Positions 35,018 through 60,019 are shown, counted from the first letter of the stretch. The stretch: 64,000 bases of DNA from Phoenix dactylifera (GCF_009389715.1 NC_052407.1:9086475-9150474); one strand, 5' to 3'. A program made the numbers and translations. The notes: generated from the sequence alone by a model not told the origin.

Positions 35018-38000
35018 ATGAAGCTGAGAAGCAAGGGAGCTTCCAACGCCTCCCGACGTCCTCCACCTAGCCCTGGACACTCTGTCCAGAACTCGCCGCC
35101 TCCGGCCGATTCGACTCCCCAAGTTCGGCCGGAGCAGTTTGATGCCCTGGTGCAGCAGGTTCAGGCCTTGGCTGCTGCTATCCAAGGCCTGCAACCTAGG
35201 GGCGTCCCGATGGCACCACTCCCTCCGGCCCCAGCTCAACCGGCGCCCCCTGTGAGTGGACCGCTCCTCCCAGACCAAGATCACCGTGTTCCGGCCTCCC
35301 CCTGGGGGGAACACCCGGTGAGGGGTCCTGGAGACTGGCCACAACCGTCAGAAGCCGAGTCAGTCCCAGGACAACTCCCGCCGGGGCGGACCGCTGCGGC
35401 GGTCTCTCCAAGTGATGAGCTCGACAAGAAAGTCGAGAACCTGGAGCGTCAGATTGAGGCGCTCCGTGGCAGGAAAACAGGACGCGATGGTGACTTTGAG
35501 TTCACCACGAGGTCCCCCTTCTCCCAGCAAATCGAAGATGAGCCGGTCCCGCCAAGGTTCAAGATGCCCCAGGTGGAGCCCTACAACGGCAGGACCGACC
35601 CTCTCGACCATCTGGAAAGCTATCGGGCCTTAATGGCCCTGCAGGGAGCCTCGAAGGCTCTGCTTTGTAAAGCCTTTCCAGCAACACTCCGAGGAGCAGC
35701 CCGGCTCTAGTTTACCGAGCTGAAGCCTAGTACCGTCTCATCCTTCGAGCAGCTCGGCAGGCAGTTCGCCAGCAACTTTGCTGCCAGCCGACCCCAGCGG
35801 CGGACCTCTGACTCCCTCCTCGATATAAAACAAAAGGAGGAGGAGTCTCTCAGGGAGTACCTGGACCGATTTACCGCCGCAACATGGGAGGTCCGGGAAC
35901 TTGACCAGTCAATCGCCATGTCAGCGTTGAAGACTGGAGCCCGGTCCTACAGATTCCTCTTCTCCATCGAGAAGAGTTTCCCTGCTGATCTCACCGAGAT
36001 GCTGGTTCGGGCGCGGAAGTATGCGAAGGCCGAAGAAGCCGTTGCTTCCAGACGGGGCGGGGCCGAGCAGGCCTCCAAGAAGCAGAAAAGGCGCCGCGAG
36101 GAGCGTGGCCGTCCCAGGAGCCCGTCCCCATGCCGAGCCAAGAACCCGACCCGCCTGAAGAGTCCGCCCCGGCTGCGGAGGCCACCTCGCCAGAGGTCCC
36201 CGCCTCGCCCGAGGTCTCCACAAGCCCGCACATCCAGCGGGAGGTATGAAAACTACACTCCCCTTACCGCTCCTCGGGCCGAAATCCTTATGGAGATCGA
36301 GGGCCGAGACTACTTCCGGCCCCCGCCCCCGAGACGAGACCCCGGGGCCAGGCGTAACCCCCGGAAGTACTGCCGCTTTCACCGGGACCACGGCCATGAT
36401 ACGGAGGAGTGCTTCCAGCTCCGGGACGAGATCGAAGCACTCATTCGCCGAGGGGTGCTCGACCGGTTCGTGCGGAACCGGCCCATCGGAAGGCCGATGG
36501 AGAATCCCCCACAACCTGAAGATCCAAATGCCAACAGGCCCATCGCCAGCACTATCAACACCATCCGAGGCGGGGCCTCGGCTGGAGGAGCTCCAGAGGA
36601 AGGAACCACCTCAAAGCACTTGCGCGCCTCGGAGGCCATCTCATTATCAGATGAGGACCTGAAGGGAGTTGAAACTCCCCATGACGATGCTGTGGTCGTC
36701 TCTATGGTTGTGAACAAATTTGATGTAAAACGTGTTTTGATTGATAATGGAAGCTCGGCGAACGTTTTGTATTTTGATGCCTATTCCAGAATGGGGATGA
36801 CGGAAAAGCAACTGCGGAGGATGAACGCCCCGCTGGTCGGCTTTACTGGGGTGAGGTTCCTTGTTACGGTCGGACTCGCCCCCCGAGAGAGCACCGTGAA
36901 AATGAGTTTCCTTGTAGTGCGCCTGCCCTCGGTTTACAACGCCATCCTTGGACGACCAGGGCTCAACGTCCTCCGAGCTGTGGTCTCGACACGCCACCTG
37001 CTTATGCGGTTCCCCACCAGCCAAGGGGTCGGCGAGGTTCGTGGGGACCAAATGGTAGCGAGGCGATGCTACATGGCGACCCGTGAGGCGAAGCAACCGA
37101 CAGCAGACAAAAAGCTCTCGGCCGAGGCCTTGGAGGCACGGGTCGGCCCTCAGAAAAATCGGGTAGAGCCCGGTGAGCTATTCATCCAAGTTCCTTTACG
37201 AGAAAATTTTTCCGAGCTAACCGTGCAGGTCGGCTCCGGCCTTGACGTCCGCGAGAGAGATCGCCTCGTCAGCTTCCTGCGGGACAACATGGATGTCTTC
37301 GCTTGGTCGCCCGCAGACATGCCAGGGATAGACCCAGAGGTCGCGGTCCACCGACTCCAGGTGAAACCCTGCAATCCTGTGCGGCAGAAGAAGCGGAACG
37401 CCGCCCCAGAGCGGCAACGGGCGATAGCTGAGGAAGTCGACAAGCTCCTCAAGGCCAACTTCATCCGGGAAATATCCTATCCAGAGTGGCTCGCCAACGT
37501 GGTCCTCGTCAAAAAGGCTAGCGGAAAATGGCGCATGTGCGTGGACTACACCGACCTGAACAAGGCCTGCCCAAAGGACAGCTTCCCCCTCCCCAACATT
37601 GATCAGCTTGCGGACTCCACTTCGGGGCACGAGCTGCTGACATTCATGGACGCCTTCTCCGGATACAATCAGATCCGGATGACGCCAGAAGATGAGGAGA
37701 AGACGGCCTTCATCACCGACGGAGGTACCTACTGCTACAAGGTGATGCCTTTCGGCTTGAAAATTGCCGGAGCAACTTATCAAAGGCTGGTCAACCGGAT
37801 ATTCAAAGACCAACTAGGCCGAAACATGGAGGTCTATGTTGATGACATGCTGGTGAAAAGCCAGATAGCGCAAGATCATGTGGCCGACCTCAGTGAAGCA
37901 TTCTCTACACTTCGGAGGCACCGGATGAAGCTTAATCCAGCTAAATGTGCGTTCGGAGTCACCTCGGGCAAGTTCCTTGGCTTCGTAATCACACAGCGAG

Positions 38001-40396
38001 GAATCGAAGCCAATTCCGAGAAGATCCGAGCGCTCCAGGAAATGATGCCTCCGAGGACAATCAAGGAAGTGCAGCGGCTTACGGGCCGAGTTGCAGCTCT
38101 TGGAAGGTTCGTCTCCCGATCGGCCGAGCGCTGCCTTCCGTTCTTTGCGGCCCTCAAGAAGCCGAAGGACTTCCTATGGTCGGCCGAATGTCAGCAAGCC
38201 TTCGAGGAGCTCAAACGCCTTCTTGCCTCTCCCCCGCTGCTCACGAAGCCTCAGCAGGGCGAGCTCCTCTACTTGTACCTGGCTGTCTCTCCCGTAGCAG
38301 TGAGCTCGGTCCTAGTTCGGGAGGAGAGCAAGCTCCAAAAGCCGGTATATTACACGAGCCGGGTCTTGAGGGACGCCAAGACCCAGTACTCTAAGCTGGA
38401 AAAGACCGCTTATGCCTTGGTCGTCTCAGCTCGAAGGCTCCGGCCGTATTTTCAAGCTCACACAGTGGCCGTGCTGACCGACCAACCGGTGAAGCAGATC
38501 CTGCAGCGATCAGATCGCGCCGGTCGAATTACGAAGTGGGCCATTGAACTCGGGGAGTTCGACATCGAGTACCAACCCAGGCCAGCGATCAAGGCACAGG
38601 CACTCGCCGACTTCATAGTCGAGTGCACAGTGCCGGACGAGCCCGAAGCCAGGCTAGCTCCAGCGGAGCAGACCCCGAGTCCGATCTGGACTTTACATGT
38701 CGATGGCTCCTCGAACTCGGAGGGTAGCGGAGCGGGCCTAATCCTCACCAGTCCAGATGGAGTGGTCGCCGAGCAGGCCCTACGCTTCGAGTTCCCCGCC
38801 TCCAACAATGCGGTGGAGTATGAAGCTCTCATCGCCGGGCTCAAATTGGCCGGCGAGCTGGGAGTAAGGGACCTAAGGGTCTTTAGTGATTCCCAGCTGG
38901 TCGTGAACCAAGTCCTGGGTGATTTTGAAGCCAAAGAACCCACGATGCAGGAGTATCTCCGAAAAGTGCGGGATCTCACTTCGACCCTGAGCTCCTTCCA
39001 CATCCAACACATCGCCCGGACAGAGAACCTCCGAGCGGATCAACTATCGAAGTTGGCGTCCTTCCGCATGAGCGAGCTCCCAAAAGCAGCGGCGCTGGAG
39101 TACCTCTGAATACCCAGCACAGAAGAGCCCGAGCCGGCTCTCTGCATTGAAATTGAGCCGAGCTGGATGGACGAGCTCATCAGCTACTTGCGGGATGAAG
39201 TCCTCCCCAGCGATGAACGCGAGGCTCGCCGAGTCAAGCGCTTGCCTGCCCGGTACATATTGTACGAAGGTAAACTCTATCGGAGATCTTTCACCTCTCC
39301 CCTCCTCAGGTGCCTCCGCCCGTCCGAGGCGGATTATGCAATGCGCGAAGTCCACGAGGGGATTTGTGGAAGCCATATGGGGGGACGAGCATTAGCGCAC
39401 AAGATTCTGCGCCAAGGATACTACTGGCCGACGCTCCAGAAAGATATCCTGGACTTCGTCCAGATGTGCGACCGATGTCAGAGGAACGCCAACATCCAAC
39501 GATGACCCTCGGCCCTACTGATCTCGATCAGTTCCCCCTGGCCATTTGCCCAGTGGGGGATCGACATCTTGGGACCGTTCCCTCTGGCGACCGGGCAAAG
39601 GAAATTCATAGTCGTCGCCATCGACTATTTTACGAAGTGGGTGGAGGCCGAACCGGTTGCCCGGATCACCGAGCAGAAGATGCGGGACTTCGTCTGGAAG
39701 TCGATTATTTGCAGATTCGGGCTTCCCCGCATCCTCATATCAGATAATGGTCGCCAGTTCGACAACGCCCGTTTTAGAAAATTCTGCTCCGAACTTGGCA
39801 TCGACCACCGTTTCACCTCGGTCGCGCATCCACAGACAAATGGAGAAACCGAGGTAACAAATCGAACCATCTTGCAGGGGCTTAAGGCCAGGCTCGATCG
39901 GTCCAAAGGACAGTGGGTCGAAAACCTGTACAACGTCCTGTGGGCCTACCGGACCACGTTCCGGGTGCCCACCGGCGAAACTCCCTTCAATTTGACGTAC
40001 GGGACAGAAGCCGTCATCCCCTTAGAGATTGGGCTCCCTTCTTCGAGGGTAGAACATTTTGATACCAGCTCCAGCTCTTCGTAGCTCAGAAATAATCTTG
40101 ACTTAATCGAGGAAGTAAGAGAAGCTGCTCGAGTTCGCATGGCAAAGTACCAGCAAAGGACGGCGCAATACTACAACGCCAGAGTCAAAATCAAATCCTT
40201 CAAAGAAGGAGACCTTATTCTCAGAAAGGCGGAAGCCTCCCAGCCAACCGAACAAGGGAAGCTGGCCCCGAACTGGGAAGGACCCTACCGGACCGCACGT
40301 GTCCAGCGACCCGGAGCCTACAAGCTAAAATCTCTTGACGGGACTCCCATTCCACGGAGTTGGAGCTCCGAAAACCTTCGGGTGTACTACCAATAA
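35018..40396 (+). pseudogene. Gypsy gag-pol polyprotein with four nonsense codons
   Basis: A single frame of 1,793 codons runs from ATG 35018 to TAA 40394-40396 with no frameshift. It is interrupted by TAG at 35708, TGA at 39107, TGA at 39503 and TAG at 40082. Domains: gag with a CRFHRDHGHDTEEC knuckle (about residue 452), aspartic protease DNGSS (about 576), reverse transcriptase with FMDAFSGYNQ and YVDD (about 940), first RNase H (about 1080), second RNase H WTLHVDGSSNSEGSGAG (about 1225), integrase HHCC zinc finger (about 1445-1490) and DDE core with DILGPFPL, SDNGRQFDN and HPQTNGETEV (about 1513-1612). The largest open piece, 35918-39109, still encodes protease through RNase H. All four stops can arise from plausible C-to-T or G-to-A changes, for instance in CGA, CAG or TGG codons. 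Confidence 0.95.
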
Positions 40397-41290
40397 TGTC
40401 CCGAAGGGTCCTCCGCATCAATTGTAAATTTGACTTATTTGCAACTGTTTAACTATGCTAAATTTCTCTTGGTGTCTACATGCTTCCAGATGACCCGGCC
40501 CAGCTCGTATATACGACCCTGCTCGGATGCAAATAGAACCGAGCAAAGCCGGGCACCGCAGCGAAAAACTCGGAATGCCGATACCTCCATCTATCGATCT
40601 CCATCAGGCATCGAGCTCGGCTCGATCTCCATCAGGCATCGAGCTCGGCTCGATCTCCATCCGCCATCGAGCTCGGCTCGATCTCCATCCGCCATCGAGC
40701 TCGGCTCGATCTCCATCCGCCATCGAGCTCGGCTCGATCTCCATCCGGCATCGAGCTCGGCTCGATCTCCATCCGGCATCGAGCTCGGCTCGATCTCCAT
40801 CCGGCATCGAGCTCGGCTCGATCTCCATCCGGCATCGAGCCCGCCTCGATTATCGATGCATAATTCCAATGATAGACCCAGATCAAGATCTGGGCCCCAG
40901 AAAGCCAGTAGCGGCTTCGAGAACGGCTCCTCTATAGCTCCGAAAAGGTACGCTTTGGTTAGCGCCTATGCACTGCTCGATATATATGCTATGTTCGTTC
41001 CTACGTTGGATAGTTCTAGCGAGAAGTACCTCGATAGATACCGGGGTGTTAAGCTGAGCCAACTACGGCCAGAAACCTGGTCGAATGCGCCTACTTAACC
41101 TTTGTTTGCTTTTTTGACCGCTCGGTGAGGTTTAATCCCGAGCTCGAGGTCTCGCGATGATTAAGAGCACGGCGCCCCATATTTGGGGACCCCGAGCCCT
41201 ACAGTCGCCAAATTGCGACCCAAACTCAGCTCGGCAGGTCCGAGCATCCTCCGATCTATAGTACGATTAGCGGCTCGGTTTGAAGCATTA
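40397..41290 (+). other. Gypsy untranslated 3' region
   Basis: This stretch between the pol stop and the antisense gene includes the tandem array at 40609-40860. Short ORFs over the array are repeat-driven. Confidence 0.8.
40609..40860. repeat. Nine-copy 28-bp tandem array, hairpin in each unit
   Basis: Nine units in exact 28-bp register start CATCGAGCTCGG at 40609, 40637 and so on to 40833 (the last is diverged, GAGCCCGCC). Each unit contains ATCGAGC-TCG-GCTCGAT, a perfect 7-bp inverted repeat around a 3-base loop. Units differ mainly at ATCAGG, ATCCGC or ATCCGG, in blocks, which suggests expansion in steps. Confidence 0.97.
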
Positions 41291-41414
41291 GAGAACAAAG
41301 ACCAAAAGTTGAAAAGTATATTCATTTAAAAAAGCCCAGAGGCCAAGTACAAAATTGGGGATCGGCCGTGCGACGGGCGCGGACCGACCCCGAGTTACAA
41401 AAAATATATACAAG

Positions 41415-43470
41415 TCAGGGCGCGGCTTGCGCGGCACCTTCAACCGGAATCTCCCCGGGCTCGACTTCAGCGCCCTCGGCCTCGGCCCTCTCGGCGGTAG
41501 CTCCGGGCTCACCGACCTCGTTGCCTTCGGGCGCAATCTCGGGGGCGGATTCCCGAGCTGCCTCTTCTTCGGGGACCTCCGGGGCCGCCTCGGCAGGCTC
41601 TGTCCCGAGGCCCTCGACTCCAGCTCCAGGCTGAAGCAGATCCAGATCGAACTCGGGGCAGAGCTGGTGCAGCTGGTTGCGGAAGTCGTCGAACCCTTGG
41701 ACAAGGCCGTTGACGGCTTCCTCCTCCAGTAGCTCCTGGAACTCCTCCGACTCTTTGAAGAGCCGGACAGCGTCTAAGGCCCGCTTCTTGGCCTCCTCCT
41801 CTCGGACTCCGAGCTGAGCCTGGAGCTCCTCGACCTTGAGCTCCGCCTCTCTTATTGCTTGCTCACGCACGGCGAGCAAGGACCGCGCCTCGGCCAGGCG
41901 AGCCTCGGAGGCCCGCAGCTCCGACCTGGCCAAAGAATGGGCAGCCTTCTCCTCGTCAAGCCCCATCGTCAGGAGCTTGGCTTCATCCTCGGCAGCGCCT
42001 ACTCTAAGCAAAAGCCCCTCCTTCTGGAGCCCTAGTTCTCGTGCTCTCTTCTCGGCCTCTTCTTGGGCTCGCATGCACCGGCGAGCCCGTTCCTTGTAAT
42101 CGGCACCCAGAGTGATCAGAGTGTCGACCTCGAGGAGATGCTGTAAGCGAAACAGGGGTCAGGTCGAGGACAAGTAAAGGGCTAGGTACAAAGAGTCGCT
42201 AAAGAAAAACTTACCCGAACGGCCGAGAGGCGGGCCGAATCCAGAAATTGATTCAGGCTCATGGCCTGAATCTTCGCCCTATCGGCGGGAAGGATTGCGA
42301 CACGGAAGAGTTGCCGCGCCGTCTCGATGTTTTCGAGGGCGGAGTCGCCCTCGGATAGCCTCCACTCGACGGTGTAGGTCCGCTCCCCTCGTTCTTCCTC
42401 CTCTGGCGGGGCGGGAGAGCCGGGCCTCGCCGCCACCGGGGAAGGCGGCCTCGCAGGCCTTCTGCTGCTGCTCGGCTCGGATGCCGAGCCCCCGGGCCGG
42501 GTTGAAGGCCGGCCCGGTACTTGTGAAATAGGCGCAGGGCACGCCAGCACCAAGACCTCACTCCCCGAGCCTCCGGGATCGGAGCTTCGACCTCCCCTCG
42601 CGCCTTCGGAAGGGCCGACTCGGGGAGCGGCGATCTTCGCCTTTTTCTTCGGCTCCAGCGGCTCCCCCGAGAGCTCGGCGGCCCTCTTGCGGAACCGAGC
42701 ATATATGACCTCGCTCTTTGTCACCATCTTTGCGATGTCTGCAGGGACGAGCAGAATGTGTTAGACAAAAAGAGGAGAGAGGAAAAAACAAACTTCCTAC
42801 TATTACCCTTGCCCTGAGGACGCGCCGAGCTCAGGCCTACATTCACTAAAGCGTCCTCGCTTATGAGGCCGCTTAGGAGGATACCGTCCCCGAGGCTGCG
42901 AATGTCGTCGAGGATCCCCTGCTCGCGCGCAGTAAGCTTGGGAATTTTATTGGCACTCCTAAGTCGGCTCGGCCTCCACCTAGGGTCAAACCCCCATGTT
43001 CGCTCCGAGCCCAAAAAGAAGAATTTCTTCTTCCAGTCATAGATGGACGACGGAGCGCCCTGGAAGAGTGGCCGACCCGCCCGAAGGGCGATGTAGAGCC
43101 ACTCCCCGTCTTCCGGATTCGACTTTAACATAAAAAGTCGCCGGAAGACGTTCACAGAGGACGGGATCCCGTACGCCAGACATAGCGACAGGAACCCGAT
43201 GATGGTCCTCCATGCGTTTGGAGCGAGCTGCGCCGGGACTAACTGGTACTCCACGAGCAGCTCGTTCACAAACCCATGAAGCGGGAACCGTAGGCCGGCC
43301 CAGAGTGCCTCCAAATACACTCCGATCCGGCCTACCGGGGGATTCATAACACGGTCCCCCAACCCGGCGGGTTCCAAACGGAACCCGTGCAGAGGAAAAA
43401 ACCACTCCTCGACCATCTCAACCTCTACCTCGCTCATGACGGACGCAATGTCATTCGGACCAGAACCCAT
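41415..43470 (-). CDS. Antisense three-exon gene of the Tat element
   Basis: Exons on the minus strand are 43470-42807, 42738-42215 and 42140-41415. They join with GTAATA and GTAAGT donors and CAG acceptors in consistent phases, giving 637 residues with no stop. The N-terminal half (YLEALWAGLRFPLHGFVNEL, then LAPNAWRTIIGFLSLC) matches the plant putative gypsy-type transposon domain (Transposase_28, PF04195). The middle is Pro/Ser-rich. The C-terminal exon is a long coiled coil (EEAEKRARELGLQKEG and onward) with an acidic tail. Start MGSGPNDIASVM was chosen as the first Met before the conserved domain; an upstream in-frame Met exists at 43690. Function is unknown in this family. It is intact although the sense polyprotein is not. 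Confidence 0.85.
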
Positions 43471-43614
43471 CGGAAAGGAGAGGAAGAAGGGAGACTCCGG
43501 ACAAAAAAGAAAAAAAGAAGGGAACCTGTCAGAAGTTCGCCGGAAATCGGTTACTCCAGACTGAGAAGAAAGTAGGAAGAAGAAGAAAGGAGGCAGGAGG
43601 TGGCCCAAGGAAGA

Positions 43615-43625
43615 CTTATATATAC
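43615..43625 (-). promoter_or_regulatory. TATA-like box for the antisense gene
   Basis: The minus strand reads GTATATATAAG about 145 bp upstream of the antisense start codon. That is a sensible core-promoter position and suggests the antisense gene has its own promoter in the element. Confidence 0.6.
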
Positions 43626-43940
43626 ACCCCTCCAACGGCCCGGATCCGCGGGACGGAGCGCTGCTCACCGACCAGATCATGACACGTGTCAATCCTAGTA
43701 ATTAAGATGCCGCATTCAACCCGAACCGGCACCTCGAGTACGGGAGCGTCGCGTCGGATCGTATGGTCTCGTCTTGAGCCCACGACGCGAGGACGCTTCG
43801 AAAAGCGAAAAGGGGCTGACAAAGCGACTGCCCATTATTAGCGCCTTAGAACGCGCGGAAATTCGAAAATCCCCCTAAGCTACATTAACACGGCCAAAAC
43901 TACTTTCCGCGCTCGAACTCCCGAGTAGCTCGAGCTCGGA

Positions 43941-43953
43941 AGTCAGGGAGTAG
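43941..43953 (+). other. Polypurine tract before the 3' LTR
   Basis: AGTCAGGGAGTAG lies directly before the LTR's TGTTGGGGG start. It is purine-rich with a few pyrimidines. Confidence 0.6.
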
Positions 43954-44776
43954 TGTTGGGGGAAAAGTGTTGCCGCATCCTCGGCCGAGCCCGTTCCGCC
44001 GAGCAGGGGCCGGCCGAGCAGGCTGAGGGCCGGCCAAGCAAGCCCCTGCGCGGGAACCGGCCGAGCGCATTCCTCCAAGCAGGAGCCAGCCGAGCGCATT
44101 CCTCCGAGGAGGAGCCAGCCGAGCGGACCCCCTGGGCGGGGTCCGACCTAGCAATACTTAGTCTGGCCAACCCAAGAACGCCCAAACCATATCCTGAGAC
44201 CACGTCCTCCCGCAGCTTAGTCGGGAGATTACGTGTTGACTTCACCAACAGCCGACGTATATGAGTCGTGCAGACTCCCGGTTTACTCAACAATCAAAGC
44301 GCATGGCGTTCGCAGGCCCTCAGCTTACTCAACAATTAAGGCGTATGGCTTCCATCGCTTACGGACACCAAGCCTTTCACGGCAAACTCACATGCCCATA
44401 AATGACGGCATGGCTCCATGACGACTTGGGCTCCGGCCTAATCTCCTGCGATGATGGCATTGACCTACATGATCGGGCATTAAAAGATTGATCGTACGAC
44501 AGACTCTGTCACATCACAGGTGAACTAGCTCTCCCTATAAAAGGAGTATTTCTCCACTCAAGGAGGGGCTCTCTCTCTCTCTCTCGGTCCATTTTTCCCA
44601 CATATTGCCCCTGTGCTGACAAAAGCATCGGAGGGCCGGCGCCGGAGAGCCCGGCACCGGCTTCTTGCAGGTCTCCAGGAAGACGCCACCCGCCGACGGA
44701 CCGTCACTCGCCACTCAGGCGGCGGAGCCTCCCCCTTCCGGCCGACAGTCGCCCCTGGGTCCAATTTCCAGCAACA
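43954..44776 (+). repeat. Gypsy 3' LTR
   Basis: 823 bp, TGTTGGGGG...CAGCAACA, matching the 5' LTR. Its (CT)n run is shorter, and the loop of the GCCGGCGCC stem (44635-44661) is inverted relative to the 5' LTR. Confidence 0.95.
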
Positions 44777-44781
44777 ATAAG
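44777..44781. repeat. Right 5-bp duplication (ATAAG)
   Basis: It directly follows the terminal CA of the gypsy 3' LTR and is identical to 33558-33562. Confidence 0.75.
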
Positions 44782-46231
44782 AGTAAGACCCTGGCGTGGA
44801 TGCCATTCCTTGGGCCAACATGATCAGTCCAGGGATGAAGCAGCCTACATGGCCAGGTTGTAGGTCTTTGCGGGTGTTGTGATTACCTGAAGGGAGAAAA
44901 AAAGGTGGATAATGCTCTGTTGTAAATTGTAGGGTTACACATGCAGGATGTAGTCCTATTTTATGCTTTTAATTGGGTTAAAGTGATTCTTGCAAAAGAA
45001 TAATCACCTATGTATTGTTTCTTTAAAAAATAATAAATTAATTCTTTTTACAAAACAATACATATGTAAGAATTTATGGACAATTTTGTTCTTGGTTCTA
45101 ACTTTGAGATGAATGATATATATTTACTGAATATCTGATACTCTATACAACATATACTTTAAATATTCGATATATAATGTTTAGGCTGTCTTCTTGGTCC
45201 TAGAATTAGACCTACAAATCTTTAAATAATTTTCATGCTGGAAAAAACTTTTTCTTTGCAAAATCGATTATTAAATATCTCATTCGAGACATTTGTACTA
45301 CATGCTATCACTATGCTAGAGATAGAAAGCATTTTAGCTATCTTTACTTATATTGAAAATAACCTTAGGCTTTGTTTGTTGTGATCTTACCGAGTAGGTT
45401 TTTGAGGTTATACTTTTTTGTTATATTCTAACATTTGTCTAAAAATAGCAAACATACTACCAACAACCGTAGGCTCCATTTGATTACATGGTAGTTTCAT
45501 TGAAACAACTTATTTCTTGTTTGTTTAAGTTATGTTATTTCATGGATAAAACTTGGATAAGTTTGAATTTTCTATACTAAAAAATCAGCACTTATAGATT
45601 TTTATCAACTAAAACAATACTATAGAATAAAATAGTGGTCGTTTTAGCATAACGATAGTTGTTATATAACATGAATAAAAGCAGCTAATTAGATTACCAT
45701 CCATTTATCTAATTTTTTTTATAAATCCAAAACTTTTATCAATTATTGCTCAAAAAAAATTGGCACATGAGAAAATAACGATTTTATTAAATAATTTAAT
45801 ATTTTAGAAAATAATACTTTTATTTAGCGGTATTATTATTCATTATTTTCTATTATAATACTGTTCCAATGATCATAATATTAGTTATTATTCTTATATT
45901 AATTTCTTTTGAAATATCGAATACTAGTTATAATGATTATTGTAAATATTTAATACGATGTTAATAGATAATGGCACCTTTTGGAAGGAATGAAACTTTC
46001 TGCGTCTTCATAAACCCCCCAAAAAGGCGAAACCGGGGCAGACTGGGGTTATATCTTTACGCATTGGAAAGCCGTAGTGGGAAGGAACCCTCGTCTGTCG
46101 CTCTCCAACGTAACCCCTATTCCTTTGCCCATCCTCCCAAAAACGAAAGCAAAGGAGACGAGAGCTGGATCGGAGAGATACGAATCGAAACCCTAATCTC
46201 TTTGGAGTAGTGAGGAACGAACGAATGAATG
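44782..46231. other. TAF4-CK2 spacer and CK2 promoter/5' UTR
   Basis: The first 150 bases continue the pre-insertion flank downstream of TAF4. From about 45000 the sequence is very AT-rich. Blocks at about 45366 and 45470 (GGCTTTGTTTGTTG and GGCTCCATTTGATTAC) resemble MITE ends but I could not pair them. The last 200 bases (GC-richer, AACCCTAATCTC near 46190) look like the CK2 5' UTR. No clear TATA box was chosen. Confidence 0.5.
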
Positions 46232-46235
46232 AAAG

Positions 46236-59586
<13,351 letters not shown>

Positions 59587-60019
59587 TGTTGGCTCTTGGA
59601 AGTTGGGATTGACGTATGTTGTGAATTATGCAATGTATGTCATTGATCGGGGGTACTTGGTTTTATACAAGTTTGCTGCCTTGTAGTGCTAATCAAACAA
59701 CAGTGGACAGTTGTGTATACTGTACCCCTTTCTGAGCAATATTTGCGTGCATGAATGTTTAACTGTGTCCTTGGTCCCGATTCGATTCTTTCCTGAATAG
59801 TTTTAGAACATGTAGATGTTTGTGTAAGCACAAGATCCTTCTATTATGGCTGTTTAAATTTTGATCAAGGTCATCTAGCATGAGGTCAAATTGGCATTTG
59901 TCTGTTCTTGTGGAGCTAAAATCGCGAAGGCGTGGACTCTTGTTGGTTTGCTTGGAGATAAATTGGCTTTGTTATGTTCCCTATAACATTTTGCTCAAGA
60001 GATGATAATTTAAACTAAC
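59587..60019 (+). other. CK2 3' UTR and downstream flank
   Basis: Sequence after the CK2 stop, AT-rich, with no certain polyadenylation hexamer and no other gene. Confidence 0.6.

Larger units (their letters stand above)
34161..44776 (+). mobile_element. Tat-lineage Ty3/gypsy retrotransposon, nearly full length
   Basis: The order is 5' LTR (34163-34984), primer site, gag-protease-RT-RNase H-second RNase H-integrase frame (35018-40396), a 3' region with a 28-bp tandem array, an antisense gene (41415-43470), purine tract, 3' LTR (43954-44776). RT before integrase marks Ty3/gypsy. The extra archaeal-type RNase H, the long 3' region and the antisense ORF mark the Tat/Ogre branch. The two LTRs differ by about ten substitutions by eye plus one local inversion, so the insertion is fairly young. 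Four nonsense codons make it non-autonomous now. Confidence 0.95.

Noticed and set aside
35921-39933. Long ORFs opposite to and in other frames of the gypsy gag-pol region
   Set aside because: They are shadows of a GC-rich coding frame; none has domain motifs or splice structure, unlike the antisense gene at 41415-43470.
40609-40860. Regular repeats resembling a CRISPR array
   Set aside because: There are no unique spacers; the units are contiguous 28-mers inside a plant retrotransposon.
40430-41098. 222-codon ORF over the 28-bp array
   Set aside because: The repetitive peptide follows from the tandem DNA repeat (3 x 28 = 84 nt = 28 codons); no upstream gene context.
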